Shown: one piece after another, positions 50,709-60,090 of the stretch
Position numbering within the stretch: position 1 is the first letter of the stretch
How the letters are laid out: each line of letters opens with the position of its first letter
Assembly (NCBI GenBank): GCA_018818125.1
Contig: JAHISQ010000048.1
Coordinates: 17,439 to 81,438, forward strand
Direction: 5' to 3'
Origin: Candidatus Rifleibacteriota bacterium
Lineage (GTDB): Bacteria; Muiribacteriota; Ozemobacteria; Ozemobacterales; Ozemobacteraceae
DNA length: 64,000 nucleotides
Notes under the pieces: generated by a model
Databases searched by the model: none
What the model saw: the letters and a program-made list of their open reading frames with translations, nothing else
What the model was told of the DNA's origin: nothing
Made by a program: the position numbers and the translations under genes

Positions 50709-51203
50709 TTAGTGTCCGCAGCTAGAACAGCTGGAACAGCAGGAACCACAGGAAGATTCTGGGATTTCTGAGGCATCCTTGATGTCTGTAAGTTCAAGGT
50801 TGAAGTGCAGGGTTTTGCCAGCCAGAGGATGATTCATATCAAGAGTTACTGATTTAGTGTCGAATTTGACTATAGTCGCAATAACTCGTTCACCATTCTC
50901 CATCTGCAGAGCAATTTGCTGGTCTACTTCTGGCTTGAATTCGTCGCCAAAATTTTCCAAGGGTGTTGTGATTACACGTTCATCAGAATACTCGCCGTAA
51001 CCCTGAGCTGGCAACAAGACAATGTCCTTCTTTTCGCCAACACTCATGCCGATAACCGCAGTTTCGAATCCTTCTATGATATCGCCCTCGCCAACGATAA
51101 AATCAAGTGGGCTACCGTCGGCGCTGGTGTCAAAAACTTCTCCAGTGTCGAATTTGCCAGTGTAGTGAATGAAAACCAGGTCGCCTTTTTTTGCTACTGT
51201 CAT
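50709..51203 (-). CDS. slyD: FKBP-type peptidyl-prolyl isomerase, SlyD-like
   Basis: The 164-residue enzyme has the SlyD plan: FKBP core (GDLVFIHYTGKFDTGEVFDT, LDFIVGEGDIIEGFETAVIG), an IF (insert-in-flap) chaperone domain at about 70-125 (PLENFGDEFKPEVDQQIALQ), return to the FKBP core (VTLDMNHPLAGKTLHFNLEL), and a short Cys-rich tail (SSCGSCCSSCSSCGH). In E. coli SlyD a His/Cys tail binds nickel and serves hydrogenase maturation; this tail is almost all cysteine. HydE lies 1.3 kb away, which may be connected. ATG 51203 has AAGGAG. Confidence 0.9.
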   Translation of the reverse strand: MTVAKKGDLVFIHYTGKFDTGEVFDTSADGSPLDFIVGEGDIIEGFETAVIGMSVGEKKDIVLLPAQGYGEYSDERVITTPLENFGDEFKPEVDQQIALQMENGERVIATIVKFDTKSVTLDMNHPLAGKTLHFNLELTDIKDASEIPESSCGSCCSSCSSCGH

Positions 51204-51433
51204 TATAGGGCTCCTTTTTAGCCAGGTCGGCTGAAAATTGTACACGCTAATATGTACGTCCGATAGATTATTATTATTTTTCGCCCAAGTCAATATCTCC
51301 TGTTTTTGTAGCAGTTATAATTCATTTGCCATCATGAGGATTTTACGAGGAATTTCGCCAGAATTACTGTTAGAATTGATCTTATCCACGGATCAAAAGA
51401 TTATTACAGACTATTCATAAGTTTTTATATGTC

Positions 51434-52387
51434 TTACTGTTTTTTGTCAGATGGATTCTGGCTGGCCGCAAAGATTTTTCTTCGGATGTGACAATACGGA
51501 CTTTTTCCGGTTTTTTCGTAGTAATTCTGGTGGTATTCTTCAGCAGGCCAGAATTGCGCAGCTGCTCTGACCTCAGTGGCGACGTCGTACCTCATGCTCC
51601 GAAGTTGCTGGATAATCTCTTCAGCAATTTTTCTCTGCTCCGGGCTGGCAACAAAAATGGCAGATTTATACTGTTCGCCGTGATCAGGGCCTTGTCCGTC
51701 GGTTTGACTGAAATCGTGAATCTCGAAGAACAGCCTGCTAAGCTCGGAAAAACTGGTTAAATTAGGGTCGAAGACCACTTCGACGGCCTCCAGATGGCCA
51801 GTTTTGCCGGTACATACGCTCTTGTAGTCAGGATTTTCGATGTGCCCACCGGTGTATCCAGATCTAACGCTCAATACGCCGGTAGTTTTCTCCATCAGAT
51901 GTTCAACACCCCAGAAACAGCCGCCTGCAAAAACAGCAGTCTCGTTTTGAACAGGTCTTGCCGCTATAAAGTCGAGAGACACTGAATTGACACAGTGGCG
52001 CGTGTTTTTTTGTGTTAACCCTTCTCCGTTGAAAACGTGACCGAGATGAGCTCCACAGGCGGTGCAAATGATCTCTGTTCTACGCCCGTCCGGGTCAGTT
52101 TTTCTGGTTATAGCACCCTTGATTTCGTCATCAAATGCTGGCCAGCCGCAATCTGAAGCAAACTTGTCTTGCGAGTGGTAGAGTTCTGCACTGCAGCGCC
52201 GGCAGGTATAGGTGCCGACCTCTTTATGGTTAACGTATTTGCCGGTAAAGGGCCGTTCGGTTCCCTTTTGCACGATAACGTATTCTTCTTCGGGTGTGAG
52301 TTTTCGATGTTCCATGGCAGCTCCTTGGTAACTCATGTAAAGACCAGTTGCCAGAACTAGTATTACAATTAGAATTGTATTTTTCAT
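51434..52387 (-). CDS. msrBA: Membrane-anchored MsrB-MsrA fusion, methionine sulfoxide reductase
   Basis: The protein reduces both stereoisomers of methionine sulfoxide. The 317 residues have an N-terminal membrane segment/signal (about 4-20), an MsrB domain with zinc cysteines C62, C65, C108 and C111 and catalytic C132 (RHCVNSVSLDF), then an MsrA domain with C157 (FAGGCFWGVEHLME). The order MsrB-MsrA is the reverse of the common MsrA-MsrB fusion of Neisseria. Export suggests it repairs envelope proteins. ATG 52387 has GAGGAG. Confidence 0.93.
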   Translation of the reverse strand: MKNTILIVILVLATGLYMSYQGAAMEHRKLTPEEEYVIVQKGTERPFTGKYVNHKEVGTYTCRRCSAELYHSQDKFASDCGWPAFDDEIKGAITRKTDPDGRRTEIICTACGAHLGHVFNGEGLTQKNTRHCVNSVSLDFIAARPVQNETAVFAGGCFWGVEHLMEKTTGVLSVRSGYTGGHIENPDYKSVCTGKTGHLEAVEVVFDPNLTSFSELSRLFFEIHDFSQTDGQGPDHGEQYKSAIFVASPEQRKIAEEIIQQLRSMRYDVATEVRAAAQFWPAEEYHQNYYEKTGKSPYCHIRRKIFAASQNPSDKKQ

Positions 52388-52484
52388 TGGTTTTGTCTCC
52401 TCGTATATCACGTCCGTGAAGACTGTATTTTATAGGCGATCATAGTAGATCGCTGTCGGAAAAGTTTCGCAAATCTCAATGCCC

Positions 52485-53594
52485 TTATTTGGCAGTGACG
52501 ACTTTATTGTCTTGTCTAGCGGCAAAGTGTGGTGAGTCACCCCATTGTCCAAAACCGATTTTTTCGCCAATTTGCTCGACTCTCCGCTGCAGACAGCCAC
52601 GGCACATTGAGGCGTTTTCGTCTGTGCATGGTTTGTTTTCGTAGAGCTGATAGCTTTCGCGATATTGAGTGTCAGTCGCGTTAGGCATTATTACGTTGGC
52701 TCCCGCCAGCAGTCCCTGTTCTCGACCATTATGTTCCAGAGCCTGTAACGCTGTTGTTGCTGCGATATTTATATCTCGCATCAGCAGGCGTGCCAGTGCA
52801 ATCATTTTTAAACCAAGGTTCAAGAGCTTCTTGGGAGGTAGTTCCCATTCAGTGCGGAAACTGGCCAGCGGTGTGTCTGAATGAAATATGTACGGTCCCA
52901 TTCCGATCATGTCGATATCGAGCGTTTTAAAGAACAGCAGATCCTCTGCCAGATTCCGGTGCGTTTGCATCGGAAGCCCGATCATGACACCTGTGCCGAC
53001 TTGATAGCCGGTTTCTCGCAATAATTGCAGGCAGGCAACTCTGTGGTCGAATGAATGATCTGCCGGGTGCAGCCTGACATAAAGATCTTTGTTGCTTGTT
53101 TCGATGCGCAGCAGATAGCGATGGGCGCCGGCATCAAACCAGCGCCTATATGTTTCCTCGCTTTGTTCGCCAAGCGAGAGAGTCAAGCCGAGTTCACTGT
53201 TTGTGCGCTTCTTGATTTCTCTGATGATGCGCTCAACCATATCGACAAACTCAGGGTCGTCGCGCTCGCCGGATTGCAGTACGACACTGCCGTATTCAGC
53301 CTTCCAGGCCCAGACCGCTGATTCGATTATATCGTTTTCTGGTATGATGAACCGCTTCGTTTTGCTGTTACTGCGTCTGATGCCACAATAGTAGCAGTCT
53401 TTGATGCAAATGTTGCTGAACTCGACAATACCTCTGAACCATGCTGTTCTGCCAACATATTGTGTTTTAACTCTGTATGAACTGGCAAAAAGTTTATCAA
53501 GGTCTTTCTGTTCTTCAAGCCTTAGCAGCTGTTCAATTTCGTCGAGATTCAAATCTCCGGTGTCTTCGGCCTTTTTCAGAATATGATCAAGCAT
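52485..53594 (-). CDS. hydE: [FeFe]-hydrogenase maturase HydE-like radical SAM protein
   Basis: The 369-residue protein has C63/C67/C70 (NICIKDCYYCGIRRSN) and further motifs: VVLQSGERDDPEFVDMVERI, LTLSLGEQSEETYRRWFDAG and RYLLRIETSNKDLYVRLHP. HydE builds part of the H-cluster of [FeFe] hydrogenase together with HydF and HydG, none of which is in the window. PylB and similar enzymes are near relatives, but the GERD and RIETSN motifs favour HydE. A second cysteine group near the C-terminus (MCRGCLQRR) may bind another cluster. ATG 53594 has AGAGG. Confidence 0.88.
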   Translation of the reverse strand: MLDHILKKAEDTGDLNLDEIEQLLRLEEQKDLDKLFASSYRVKTQYVGRTAWFRGIVEFSNICIKDCYYCGIRRSNSKTKRFIIPENDIIESAVWAWKAEYGSVVLQSGERDDPEFVDMVERIIREIKKRTNSELGLTLSLGEQSEETYRRWFDAGAHRYLLRIETSNKDLYVRLHPADHSFDHRVACLQLLRETGYQVGTGVMIGLPMQTHRNLAEDLLFFKTLDIDMIGMGPYIFHSDTPLASFRTEWELPPKKLLNLGLKMIALARLLMRDINIAATTALQALEHNGREQGLLAGANVIMPNATDTQYRESYQLYENKPCTDENASMCRGCLQRRVEQIGEKIGFGQWGDSPHFAARQDNKVVTAK

Positions 53595-53663
53595 GTTGTG
53601 CCTCTTAGCGTAGAGTGAAATGTACCGCAACTCACTAAAAGGATACCTTTTTTATGGCAAAAG

Positions 53664-56600
53664 TCAACTTGCTGAAGAATCGGGCTTCTGCCTTGCTGTT
53701 ATGGCACAAATCTGTCTGATCAGTTCGTTCATTCTAAACGGCTTCTGTAAAAAGCCGTCAACGCTGTTGTCTGCAAGTCGTTGTATTGTCTCATCATATG
53801 AGTTTCCACTGGAGATGACTATCGGAACAGTCGGATTAATGGCTCTCATTTTTATTAGGGCTTCTTCTCCGTTTAGCTTGGGCATAACCATGTCGAGAAT
53901 TACCAACGCAAGATCCTGATGGTGTTCCTCGAAAAGTTCGACTGCCATGGCACCGTCGCTGGCACAGATCAGGTTAGCACTATATGGTTCGAGCATCATT
54001 TCTGTAAGGCTTAGAATTGTATCTTCGTCGTCAGCGAGCAGGATTTTGCCTTTCAGATTTAGTTGTTGAGGCAGATCTTCTTTAATGCTGGTTATAGTGC
54101 CTCCTTTTTCAGACGCAGGCACTATTATTCGAAAGCATGAGCCGACTTCAGGTGTGCTTGAAACGTGGATCGCGCCATGATGTAATCTGACTATGCCAAT
54201 GGTTGCAGCCAATCCCAAGCCTCGTCCGGTAAATTTTGTTGTAAAAAACGGATCGAAAATCTTTTTGAGCATTTCTGGTTCGATTCCGCAGCCAGTGTCT
54301 GCCACTTCGAAAAATGCGTAATAGTCACACTCCGGGTTGAGATTAGACACGACTGCTGATTTGAGAAAATCATCCTGTTTGTTGCTCTGGCCGGTTCGGA
54401 TTGTTATCTGACCGTCAGTTTGTCCAATCGCTTCGGAAGCGTTCATGACCAGATTCATCGCGATCTGGCGTATCTGCGAGAGATCGCCCAGGGCTGTCAA
54501 ATTTTCTGCCAGATCGAATTTGACAGTGACTTTTTTTGAGATCGTTACCGAAAGCAGGGTCGTCATTTCCTTTACCAACTCTGATAAATCGAAAGGTGCA
54601 ATGCAAAACTTATTTTTGCCGGTAAAATCAAGCACTTGTCGGGTCAATTCAGCTGCTCTCTGAGCAGCTGTTTGAATCAATCTTATTTTTTCCTGCAGCT
54701 TACCGGATTTTGGCAATTCGGCCAGACTGAGTTCTGCATAACCCATTATTGACATGAGGATGTTGTTAAGGTCGTGGGCAACTCCTCCAGCCAAGGTACC
54801 AAGACTTTCAAATTTCTGGGCCACTTGCAGTTGTTCTGCCATGCGGTTCTTTTCTTCAACTGCGATAGCAGCGCCGGTTATGTCTGAAAAAATAACAATA
54901 CATCGAGACTCAATGACAGAGGCAATACAGTTAAAAATGCGTAGTTCGTTATCTTTCTGCAGGCGAAGATCTCCGGTGTCTATGCGCTTGTTTATGCCAT
55001 ATTTAGAGGTTAAGTCTGAAAGAAAGTCAGATATGGGAAAGCCTATTCTGCCAAAAGGTTCGAATTTGGAGAAAACATCTTTGAGATTTGAAATGTTTCT
55101 GATGCTCAAGTTGGTATTGCGGGTGAATTCTTCGTTGACGAACTCGATGTTACCATTGCTGTCCGCAAGAAGTATTGCGAAAGGCGAGTTGTTGACCAGC
55201 GTTGAAAAGCTTTTTTCAGCCTGTTCAACTGCAAGTTGTGTTTGTTTGAGTTGTACAACTTTTTCGTGTAGTTTTTCGTTGGCTGTTTGTAATTGAAGAT
55301 TCTTTTCTCTTTCGAGGTTTTGAGTTTCAACAATTCTTTCAACCGCGGCCGAAAAATTTTCTACCAGCTGTCGGATTTCCATGATATTGCTTGTTGGTGC
55401 CTGGTAAGTGCTTTTGCAGAAGCCGGTTTGAGCAATGGCATTGGTAAAATCTGAAAGTTCTCGTAACGGTATCGAAAAATACCGCCTGATGAGTCCCGAA
55501 AGTAAGATCAATAACAACGTCAGAACAGCTATGTTGAAAAACTGTTTGAAAGACAATTCGAAGAGGTTTTCTACATATTCAGTCATTGGCTCTTCGATTA
55601 CCAGTTCCCAATTTAGCGGGTTGAGCAGTCTGCTGTTAAGAATGACAGTAGAATTTCTAAACCTGTTTGAAGCAACCAGATCGTTTGCTGCCAGAACAAT
55701 CATAAGTTTGCCGCCCATTATAGATATTGCTTGTTTAATGTGCTTGTCGTGCTTCTGACCGGCATGGTTGTTAGTCTGATCGTATACAATGCTGCCGGTT
55801 TCGTCTAAGAGTAATATCTGCACTTTCTCGTCGGCAAAAGTTTGAATAAGTTTGTTCAGTGATGTCAGGTCCAGTGCGCCTGCAACGTATCCGGTCAGTT
55901 CGCCATTTTTGATAACAGGTTCGGCAATTATGATTATAGGTCGAGAAGCCAGCATGTTATCCACAATTATGCCAGAGATAGCTGGTTTGCCGGTGTCGAT
56001 AAGACTTTTGATATACGGTTGTGTTGAGAAGTCCCGGCCGACATTTGTTTGGCCATCTGCATTTTCGTCTGGAAAGCAGGCAAGGCTTTTTCCATGTGAG
56101 TCAGCGAAACATATATATTGATAGGCTGGATCGGCGTTGCAGAGTGTCTTAATGCTTGACCTCAGAGTTGATATGTCGTCAGATGGTAGCATTTGAGCTT
56201 TGACGGCAATTTGTTGAAGCTCTGCTGTATGATGGTCGTGCCAATGTTTTACCATCAGGGAAATCGTTTTTTTCAAGCTGTCATGGCGTGACTGCACCTT
56301 CGAAAATACTGAATCTGAGAGTATTCTGCTGTCGAGCAAAGTAAAGATCAGCAGCGGAATAACCGTAACAATTATGAAAACGTTCATTGCTGCTTCAGAA
56401 GCCCTTATTTCGCTGTCTTTTTGCCCAAAGGCTTTAAGTTTGAACAGAAATATCAACGCTGTAGCAACTGATGCATTAAATATCCCGTTAATTACGTATT
56501 TCAGGACAAAAAGGCGTATGGCCGAAGGAAAAAACAGGCCGCTCAGATGCATGTTAGCCAGTATTATGGGTGGTAAAATAACAAACCAGGTAATGGCAGC

Positions 56601-56870
56601 ACAGGATAGCAGGTGTAATCTGGTTTTTTTCATTAGAATAATAATGAAAACTGCCTCGAGAGTGTACATCACTATGCCCAGCGGGTGATTCCATAAAATA
56701 TAGGTGGGAACTGCTATCAGGACGGCAGAGAGTATTCCTGCCGTTGTCGGCAACATGTAAATTGCTATCAACGCGAAAATGCTGCCGAAAATGAAATCAA
56801 CCCTGAAGTGCAGGGTAAATGGCGCAAAATTTAACGCTGCCCCTGCCAGGGTAAGCGCAGCAAAGACCAT
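53664..56870 (-). CDS. Hybrid sensor histidine kinase with membrane, Cache, PAS and receiver domains
   Basis: The 1068-residue protein has four to five membrane helices (about 1-145, MASE-like), a further helix (about 162-180), a dCache sensor (about 185-430) and a helix leading to HAMP (about 447-510). A coiled coil and PAS domain (about 555-670), HisKA with H699 (GGVAHDLNN), HATPase with N810 and D858 (DTGCGIEP), and a receiver domain with D993 follow. It should sense an external ligand and phosphorylate its own receiver. ATG 56870 has a weak site; CTG 56897 with GGAG at 6 bases is a possible earlier start that would add MRESLTRTF. It has its own promoter. Confidence 0.93.
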   Translation of the reverse strand: MVFAALTLAGAALNFAPFTLHFRVDFIFGSIFALIAIYMLPTTAGILSAVLIAVPTYILWNHPLGIVMYTLEAVFIIILMKKTRLHLLSCAAITWFVILPPIILANMHLSGLFFPSAIRLFVLKYVINGIFNASVATALIFLFKLKAFGQKDSEIRASEAAMNVFIIVTVIPLLIFTLLDSRILSDSVFSKVQSRHDSLKKTISLMVKHWHDHHTAELQQIAVKAQMLPSDDISTLRSSIKTLCNADPAYQYICFADSHGKSLACFPDENADGQTNVGRDFSTQPYIKSLIDTGKPAISGIIVDNMLASRPIIIIAEPVIKNGELTGYVAGALDLTSLNKLIQTFADEKVQILLLDETGSIVYDQTNNHAGQKHDKHIKQAISIMGGKLMIVLAANDLVASNRFRNSTVILNSRLLNPLNWELVIEEPMTEYVENLFELSFKQFFNIAVLTLLLILLSGLIRRYFSIPLRELSDFTNAIAQTGFCKSTYQAPTSNIMEIRQLVENFSAAVERIVETQNLEREKNLQLQTANEKLHEKVVQLKQTQLAVEQAEKSFSTLVNNSPFAILLADSNGNIEFVNEEFTRNTNLSIRNISNLKDVFSKFEPFGRIGFPISDFLSDLTSKYGINKRIDTGDLRLQKDNELRIFNCIASVIESRCIVIFSDITGAAIAVEEKNRMAEQLQVAQKFESLGTLAGGVAHDLNNILMSIMGYAELSLAELPKSGKLQEKIRLIQTAAQRAAELTRQVLDFTGKNKFCIAPFDLSELVKEMTTLLSVTISKKVTVKFDLAENLTALGDLSQIRQIAMNLVMNASEAIGQTDGQITIRTGQSNKQDDFLKSAVVSNLNPECDYYAFFEVADTGCGIEPEMLKKIFDPFFTTKFTGRGLGLAATIGIVRLHHGAIHVSSTPEVGSCFRIIVPASEKGGTITSIKEDLPQQLNLKGKILLADDEDTILSLTEMMLEPYSANLICASDGAMAVELFEEHHQDLALVILDMVMPKLNGEEALIKMRAINPTVPIVISSGNSYDETIQRLADNSVDGFLQKPFRMNELIRQICAITARQKPDSSAS

Positions 56871-56950
56871 GAAAGTTCTTGTCAGGCTCTCTCTCAGAGA
56901 TATCTCCAGATTGCTTGTTTTTTATGCTGGTCTATATGCCAACTGTTCTA

Positions 56951-56979
56951 ATTATCTTATGATGATACTTTGAAGTCAA
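56951..56979 (-). promoter_or_regulatory. Sigma-70 promoter for the histidine kinase gene
   Basis: The minus strand reads TTGACT (56979-56974), 17 bp, GATAAT (56956-56951), each five of six consensus bases. The start near 56944 leaves about 45-75 bases of leader. Confidence 0.7.
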
Positions 56980-57003
56980 TATTTATGCGACTGAGGCGCA
57001 AAT

Positions 57004-57039
57004 AAAAGGGCCGGCTGCCTGAATCGGCAGCCGGCCCTT
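57004..57039 (-). terminator. Intrinsic terminator after the phospholipase-D-like gene
   Basis: A 14-bp perfect GC-rich stem (57006-57019 with 57026-57039) has a six-base loop. On the minus strand it continues into TTTTATTT. It lies 12 bp after the stop at 57051. Confidence 0.85.
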
Positions 57040-57050
57040 GCAGATAAATC

Positions 57051-58550
57051 TTATATCAAGGGTCTGAGCCACTGTAGTTTTTGCAGCATGTTCAATCTGT
57101 CGATAACCTTTTTGTCAGAATGTGATTCTGGGCCATACACAGTGGTGACTGTACCGTCGCGCTCAACTTTGATTTTGTATTCATGTGAAAATTTGATGTC
57201 TTCCATAATTCGAAGTGCAACCTGAGTAGCAAACGGCCTTGATTTGATGACAGCTACAACTTCAGAATTGATCTGCTCGCTGACTGGATCCATATTATAC
57301 GTGCCGATTACCGCGATTTTGCGGTCGAACACGAATACTTTGGAGTGAAGCTTGGTTTGCAGCTTGTAGCCAAATATACTGACATTTGGCATTTCTTTAA
57401 GAATGTTGCGCCAGTCTCCGATAAACATGGCCTGAGTAAGCAGGCTGTCTGAGCTCATTGGACTGTTGGTGTGGATTATTACCTTGACGCCGCGGTCACT
57501 GGCTCTCTTGATAGCTGCCCTGGCGGTGTCAGTGAGAACTACATAGGGATTTTGGATAATGATTTCACTCTGAGCAGCATCCATCAGGGCTGCCAAGTTG
57601 CTGGTGATATCGTTGCGTGGGCCATTTTTAGAGTTTTTGTCGAGAAGCCTGGTCGGATAGCTGCGTTCGCCCTGGAAAAGTCTGAATGAAGCATAATGCT
57701 GCATGTGTTTATAGGCAGTGAGCTCTGCATTGTATTTTTCAATAAGGCTGTTGGTTTCTTTTGAAAGATTCGGAATCGGGGTTTTGAAAAGCCCGCTGCC
57801 GTTAATGTAACGGCGCATGGTTGTATAAGCCAGGTCAAGGTGTCTGGCCATTCCGTCGGCATTGCCGAACATATCTTTATAAACCTTAAAGATGCCGCCA
57901 CTGTTGAACTCTTCTTCAAAGGCAAGGCGTGCCTGATCAGCTACCTTTTTGCTCTGAATCAGAATATCTGTATCACGATAAACTGTAGGCAGGTCTTTGG
58001 GATCAACAAAGTAGCTTTTCGATATGTTTCTGCCGCCGGTAATGATAAGTTCGTTGTCTACGAGAATTATTTTGTCGTGATTTGAAGCTGTAATCTTGCG
58101 CAGATCATCAAAAAGTGCGAGCAAACGTTTGTGTACGGGGTTAAAAACCCTGATCTGAACGTTTTTAAATTTAAGCAACTCCTGCAAAACATCCTGGCCG
58201 ATAAATTTGCGGGTCAGCCCTTTGGTGCCACGAGCATCGACCATAAGCCGAATATTGACGCCTTCTTTCGCCTTTTTGTAGAGCATGCCGAGCATGCTCA
58301 TGCCAAAAATATCCTGCTCGACGATAAAATAGGTTACGTCAATTGACTTTTTGGCGTTATCAAGAATATTCCAGCGTGCAAACCATGCAGTAACGTTATC
58401 GGGCATAAATCTTACTTTGGCATCCGGAACATAAACATTGGCTTTGATGTTGTCGAAACATTTTTCGACATCGGCATAGGCTCCAACAGTGATACTGGCG
58501 AAAGCCAGAACCGCAATCAGCAACAGAACAATACGTGAAGAACGTTGCAT
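57051..58550 (-). CDS. Secreted phospholipase D / cardiolipin-synthase-like protein
   Basis: The 499-residue protein has a signal peptide (cleavage near AYA-D) and two HKD motifs: H158/K160/D165 (SNHDKIILVDNELI) and H402/K404/D409 (KLHSKVFVFDRK). DVTYFIVEQDIFGM before the first motif is family-typical. Two HKDs give one active site that cleaves or swaps phosphodiester head groups. Export to the periplasm or outside sets it apart from membrane-bound cardiolipin synthases, and a phospholipase or nuclease role is possible. It has its own promoter and terminator, so it is a single-gene unit. Confidence 0.88.
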   Translation of the reverse strand: MQRSSRIVLLLIAVLAFASITVGAYADVEKCFDNIKANVYVPDAKVRFMPDNVTAWFARWNILDNAKKSIDVTYFIVEQDIFGMSMLGMLYKKAKEGVNIRLMVDARGTKGLTRKFIGQDVLQELLKFKNVQIRVFNPVHKRLLALFDDLRKITASNHDKIILVDNELIITGGRNISKSYFVDPKDLPTVYRDTDILIQSKKVADQARLAFEEEFNSGGIFKVYKDMFGNADGMARHLDLAYTTMRRYINGSGLFKTPIPNLSKETNSLIEKYNAELTAYKHMQHYASFRLFQGERSYPTRLLDKNSKNGPRNDITSNLAALMDAAQSEIIIQNPYVVLTDTARAAIKRASDRGVKVIIHTNSPMSSDSLLTQAMFIGDWRNILKEMPNVSIFGYKLQTKLHSKVFVFDRKIAVIGTYNMDPVSEQINSEVVAVIKSRPFATQVALRIMEDIKFSHEYKIKVERDGTVTTVYGPESHSDKKVIDRLNMLQKLQWLRPLI

Positions 58551-58583
58551 ATAAATACCTCACACCTTAAACAAGATTTTTTA

Positions 58584-58611
58584 ATTATACTACTTTGTCT
58601 GCAAATCACAA
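58584..58611 (-). promoter_or_regulatory. Sigma-70-type promoter for the phospholipase-D-like gene
   Basis: The minus strand reads TTGTGA (58611-58606), 16 bp, TATAAT (58589-58584). The -10 is perfect. ATG 58550 lies 33 bp downstream. Confidence 0.6.
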
Positions 58612-58644
58612 TACAGTATAAGCGGCGACTCTGAAAGACTTGCG

Positions 58645-59982
58645 TCAGAGTTTGTTTTTCGTTCCCATGGCAACGCGAAGTTGCCCTTTTAACTTGTCGA
58701 TGCGCTCTTGCAGCTCATCTGAATCGGGGCTGAATTTGGGAACATCAAGATATTGTGCATAAAGCTGAAATTGTTGAAGTTGTTGTGCTTCGAGCATGGT
58801 TGACTGATCGTTGTCGAGTTTCGAGATGTCGTCAATTGCGGTAGAAGCGCAATCAAGTATCATCTGTTCCTCAAGCTTGGCTTTGAGTTTGCGGACTTGC
58901 TGGATACTTTCGAAAAAGTCAGCGATGGCTGGGAGCTCCTGCAGCAGTTCTACGCCGGAAAGGGGGAAGGGTGGCAACTGTTGGTGCCAGAAAAATCTCA
59001 TTATGAAAGGAAGCTCGAAGGGTACAGTGTCGAACCCGCCGGAATAAGATTCAGACATTGGCCCATAAGGTGAAAGAAGAAATTCACCGAGAATGTCCTG
59101 GCGGCGTTGAATGTTGTTGGTTACCGCCCCTGACATATCTGCTTCAATATGTTCCTTAAGTCGATCGTTTATCGTGGCAAGTCGGTTCAGCCAGCGATAG
59201 CGCAGAATCATCGCCTCAGCCTCACGAATTTTATTGCCGACTGCTATTGCTTTTTCCTGAAAGCTGGTGCTGGATGCGACAATTGCATAGACATTGTTGC
59301 GCCAGATTATTGCCGCAGTTTCGAGCGACAGATCTGCATAAACCTTGATTCTGGAGGTTAGTGTTGCGGCAGCGGTGACAAAGTTGTCGATAGCCTTCTG
59401 TTTGTCTGTTTCAGTGCGTGTCCAGTCGGTTTCATAAAACGAATTGATCACCATCTGCAGGCTCTGTAGCATTTGCATCAGCTGATCTTCGATTTTAAAG
59501 TGTACAGAATAGGGAGACATGCCGGTTTTCATCTGCAGGCGGCGAACCAGAAAAGATACCACCACTGCTCGCATGAAATTGACAGCATCAAAGCCAGTGT
59601 AGACAAGGCCGGCCCAGAAAAGCATGAAGCTGAGAGGAAAGGCAATTTGAAAGAGCAACATGGCGCCACCGCCGGCAACACTTAACATCGAAAGCCAGAG
59701 CAGCAGGCTTTGCTCGGGAGAGCCAAGATAAGTGCGCATCTCGCCAGCGATGTTTTTGCCGAGACTTTTGTCTGGTTTAACGGTTTCACACATGTAATGA
59801 AACTTGCCTGGCACTGTCGGTGCACTTTCCAGATACTGTTTCTCAAGAGCGTTAAGCTCATTGAGGTTTGGTCTGGCCAATCCGCATAAAGGGCAAACCT
59901 GTGCTTTTGCCGACAACGCCGCATGGCATTGGCGGCAAGTTTGCGCCAGCAGAGAATTTTTGCTCGAAGTAATCTGTTTCAT
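58645..59982 (-). CDS. Zinc-ribbon membrane protein, unknown
   Basis: The 445-residue protein starts with a zinc ribbon at about 16-34 (CRQCHAALSAKAQVCPLCG, CxxC-N11-CxxC). Two membrane helices follow at about 92-140 (LLLWLSMLSVAGGGAMLLF and FPLSFMLFWAGLVYTGF), then a long helical, Gln-rich cytoplasmic part ending in SDELQERIDKLKGQLRVAM. I do not know the family. The ribbon suggests a metal-dependent fold near the membrane. ATG 59982 is used; the frame is open to 60057 but that part overlaps the promoter region of the divergent hydrolase gene. The ribosome site is weak. Confidence 0.8.
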   Translation of the reverse strand: MKQITSSKNSLLAQTCRQCHAALSAKAQVCPLCGLARPNLNELNALEKQYLESAPTVPGKFHYMCETVKPDKSLGKNIAGEMRTYLGSPEQSLLLWLSMLSVAGGGAMLLFQIAFPLSFMLFWAGLVYTGFDAVNFMRAVVVSFLVRRLQMKTGMSPYSVHFKIEDQLMQMLQSLQMVINSFYETDWTRTETDKQKAIDNFVTAAATLTSRIKVYADLSLETAAIIWRNNVYAIVASSTSFQEKAIAVGNKIREAEAMILRYRWLNRLATINDRLKEHIEADMSGAVTNNIQRRQDILGEFLLSPYGPMSESYSGGFDTVPFELPFIMRFFWHQQLPPFPLSGVELLQELPAIADFFESIQQVRKLKAKLEEQMILDCASTAIDDISKLDNDQSTMLEAQQLQQFQLYAQYLDVPKFSPDSDELQERIDKLKGQLRVAMGTKNKL

Positions 59983-60090
59983 AGCTTTAAGTCTACAACA
60001 GGCGCAAGGTAAACTCAACGCAAAAACTGCTTGAAAAAAATGTGCTTCAGGGTACATGCTGATTATAAAGTGTCGAAGAGAAGGTGCCTT

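Noticed and set aside
52436..52453. GCGATC-N6-GATCGC inverted repeat between hydE and msrBA
   Set aside because: No T-run follows, and no promoter boxes fit beside it, so neither terminator nor operator can be supported.
53637..53651. AAAAGG-ATA-CCTTTT hairpin after the histidine kinase as a terminator
   Set aside because: The stem is short and AT-rich with a three-base loop; too weak to call.
58626..58655. Hairpin ACTCTGA/TCAGAGT at the end of the zinc-ribbon gene
   Set aside because: It covers the stop codon and has no T-run on the minus strand, so it is not a terminator for that gene.
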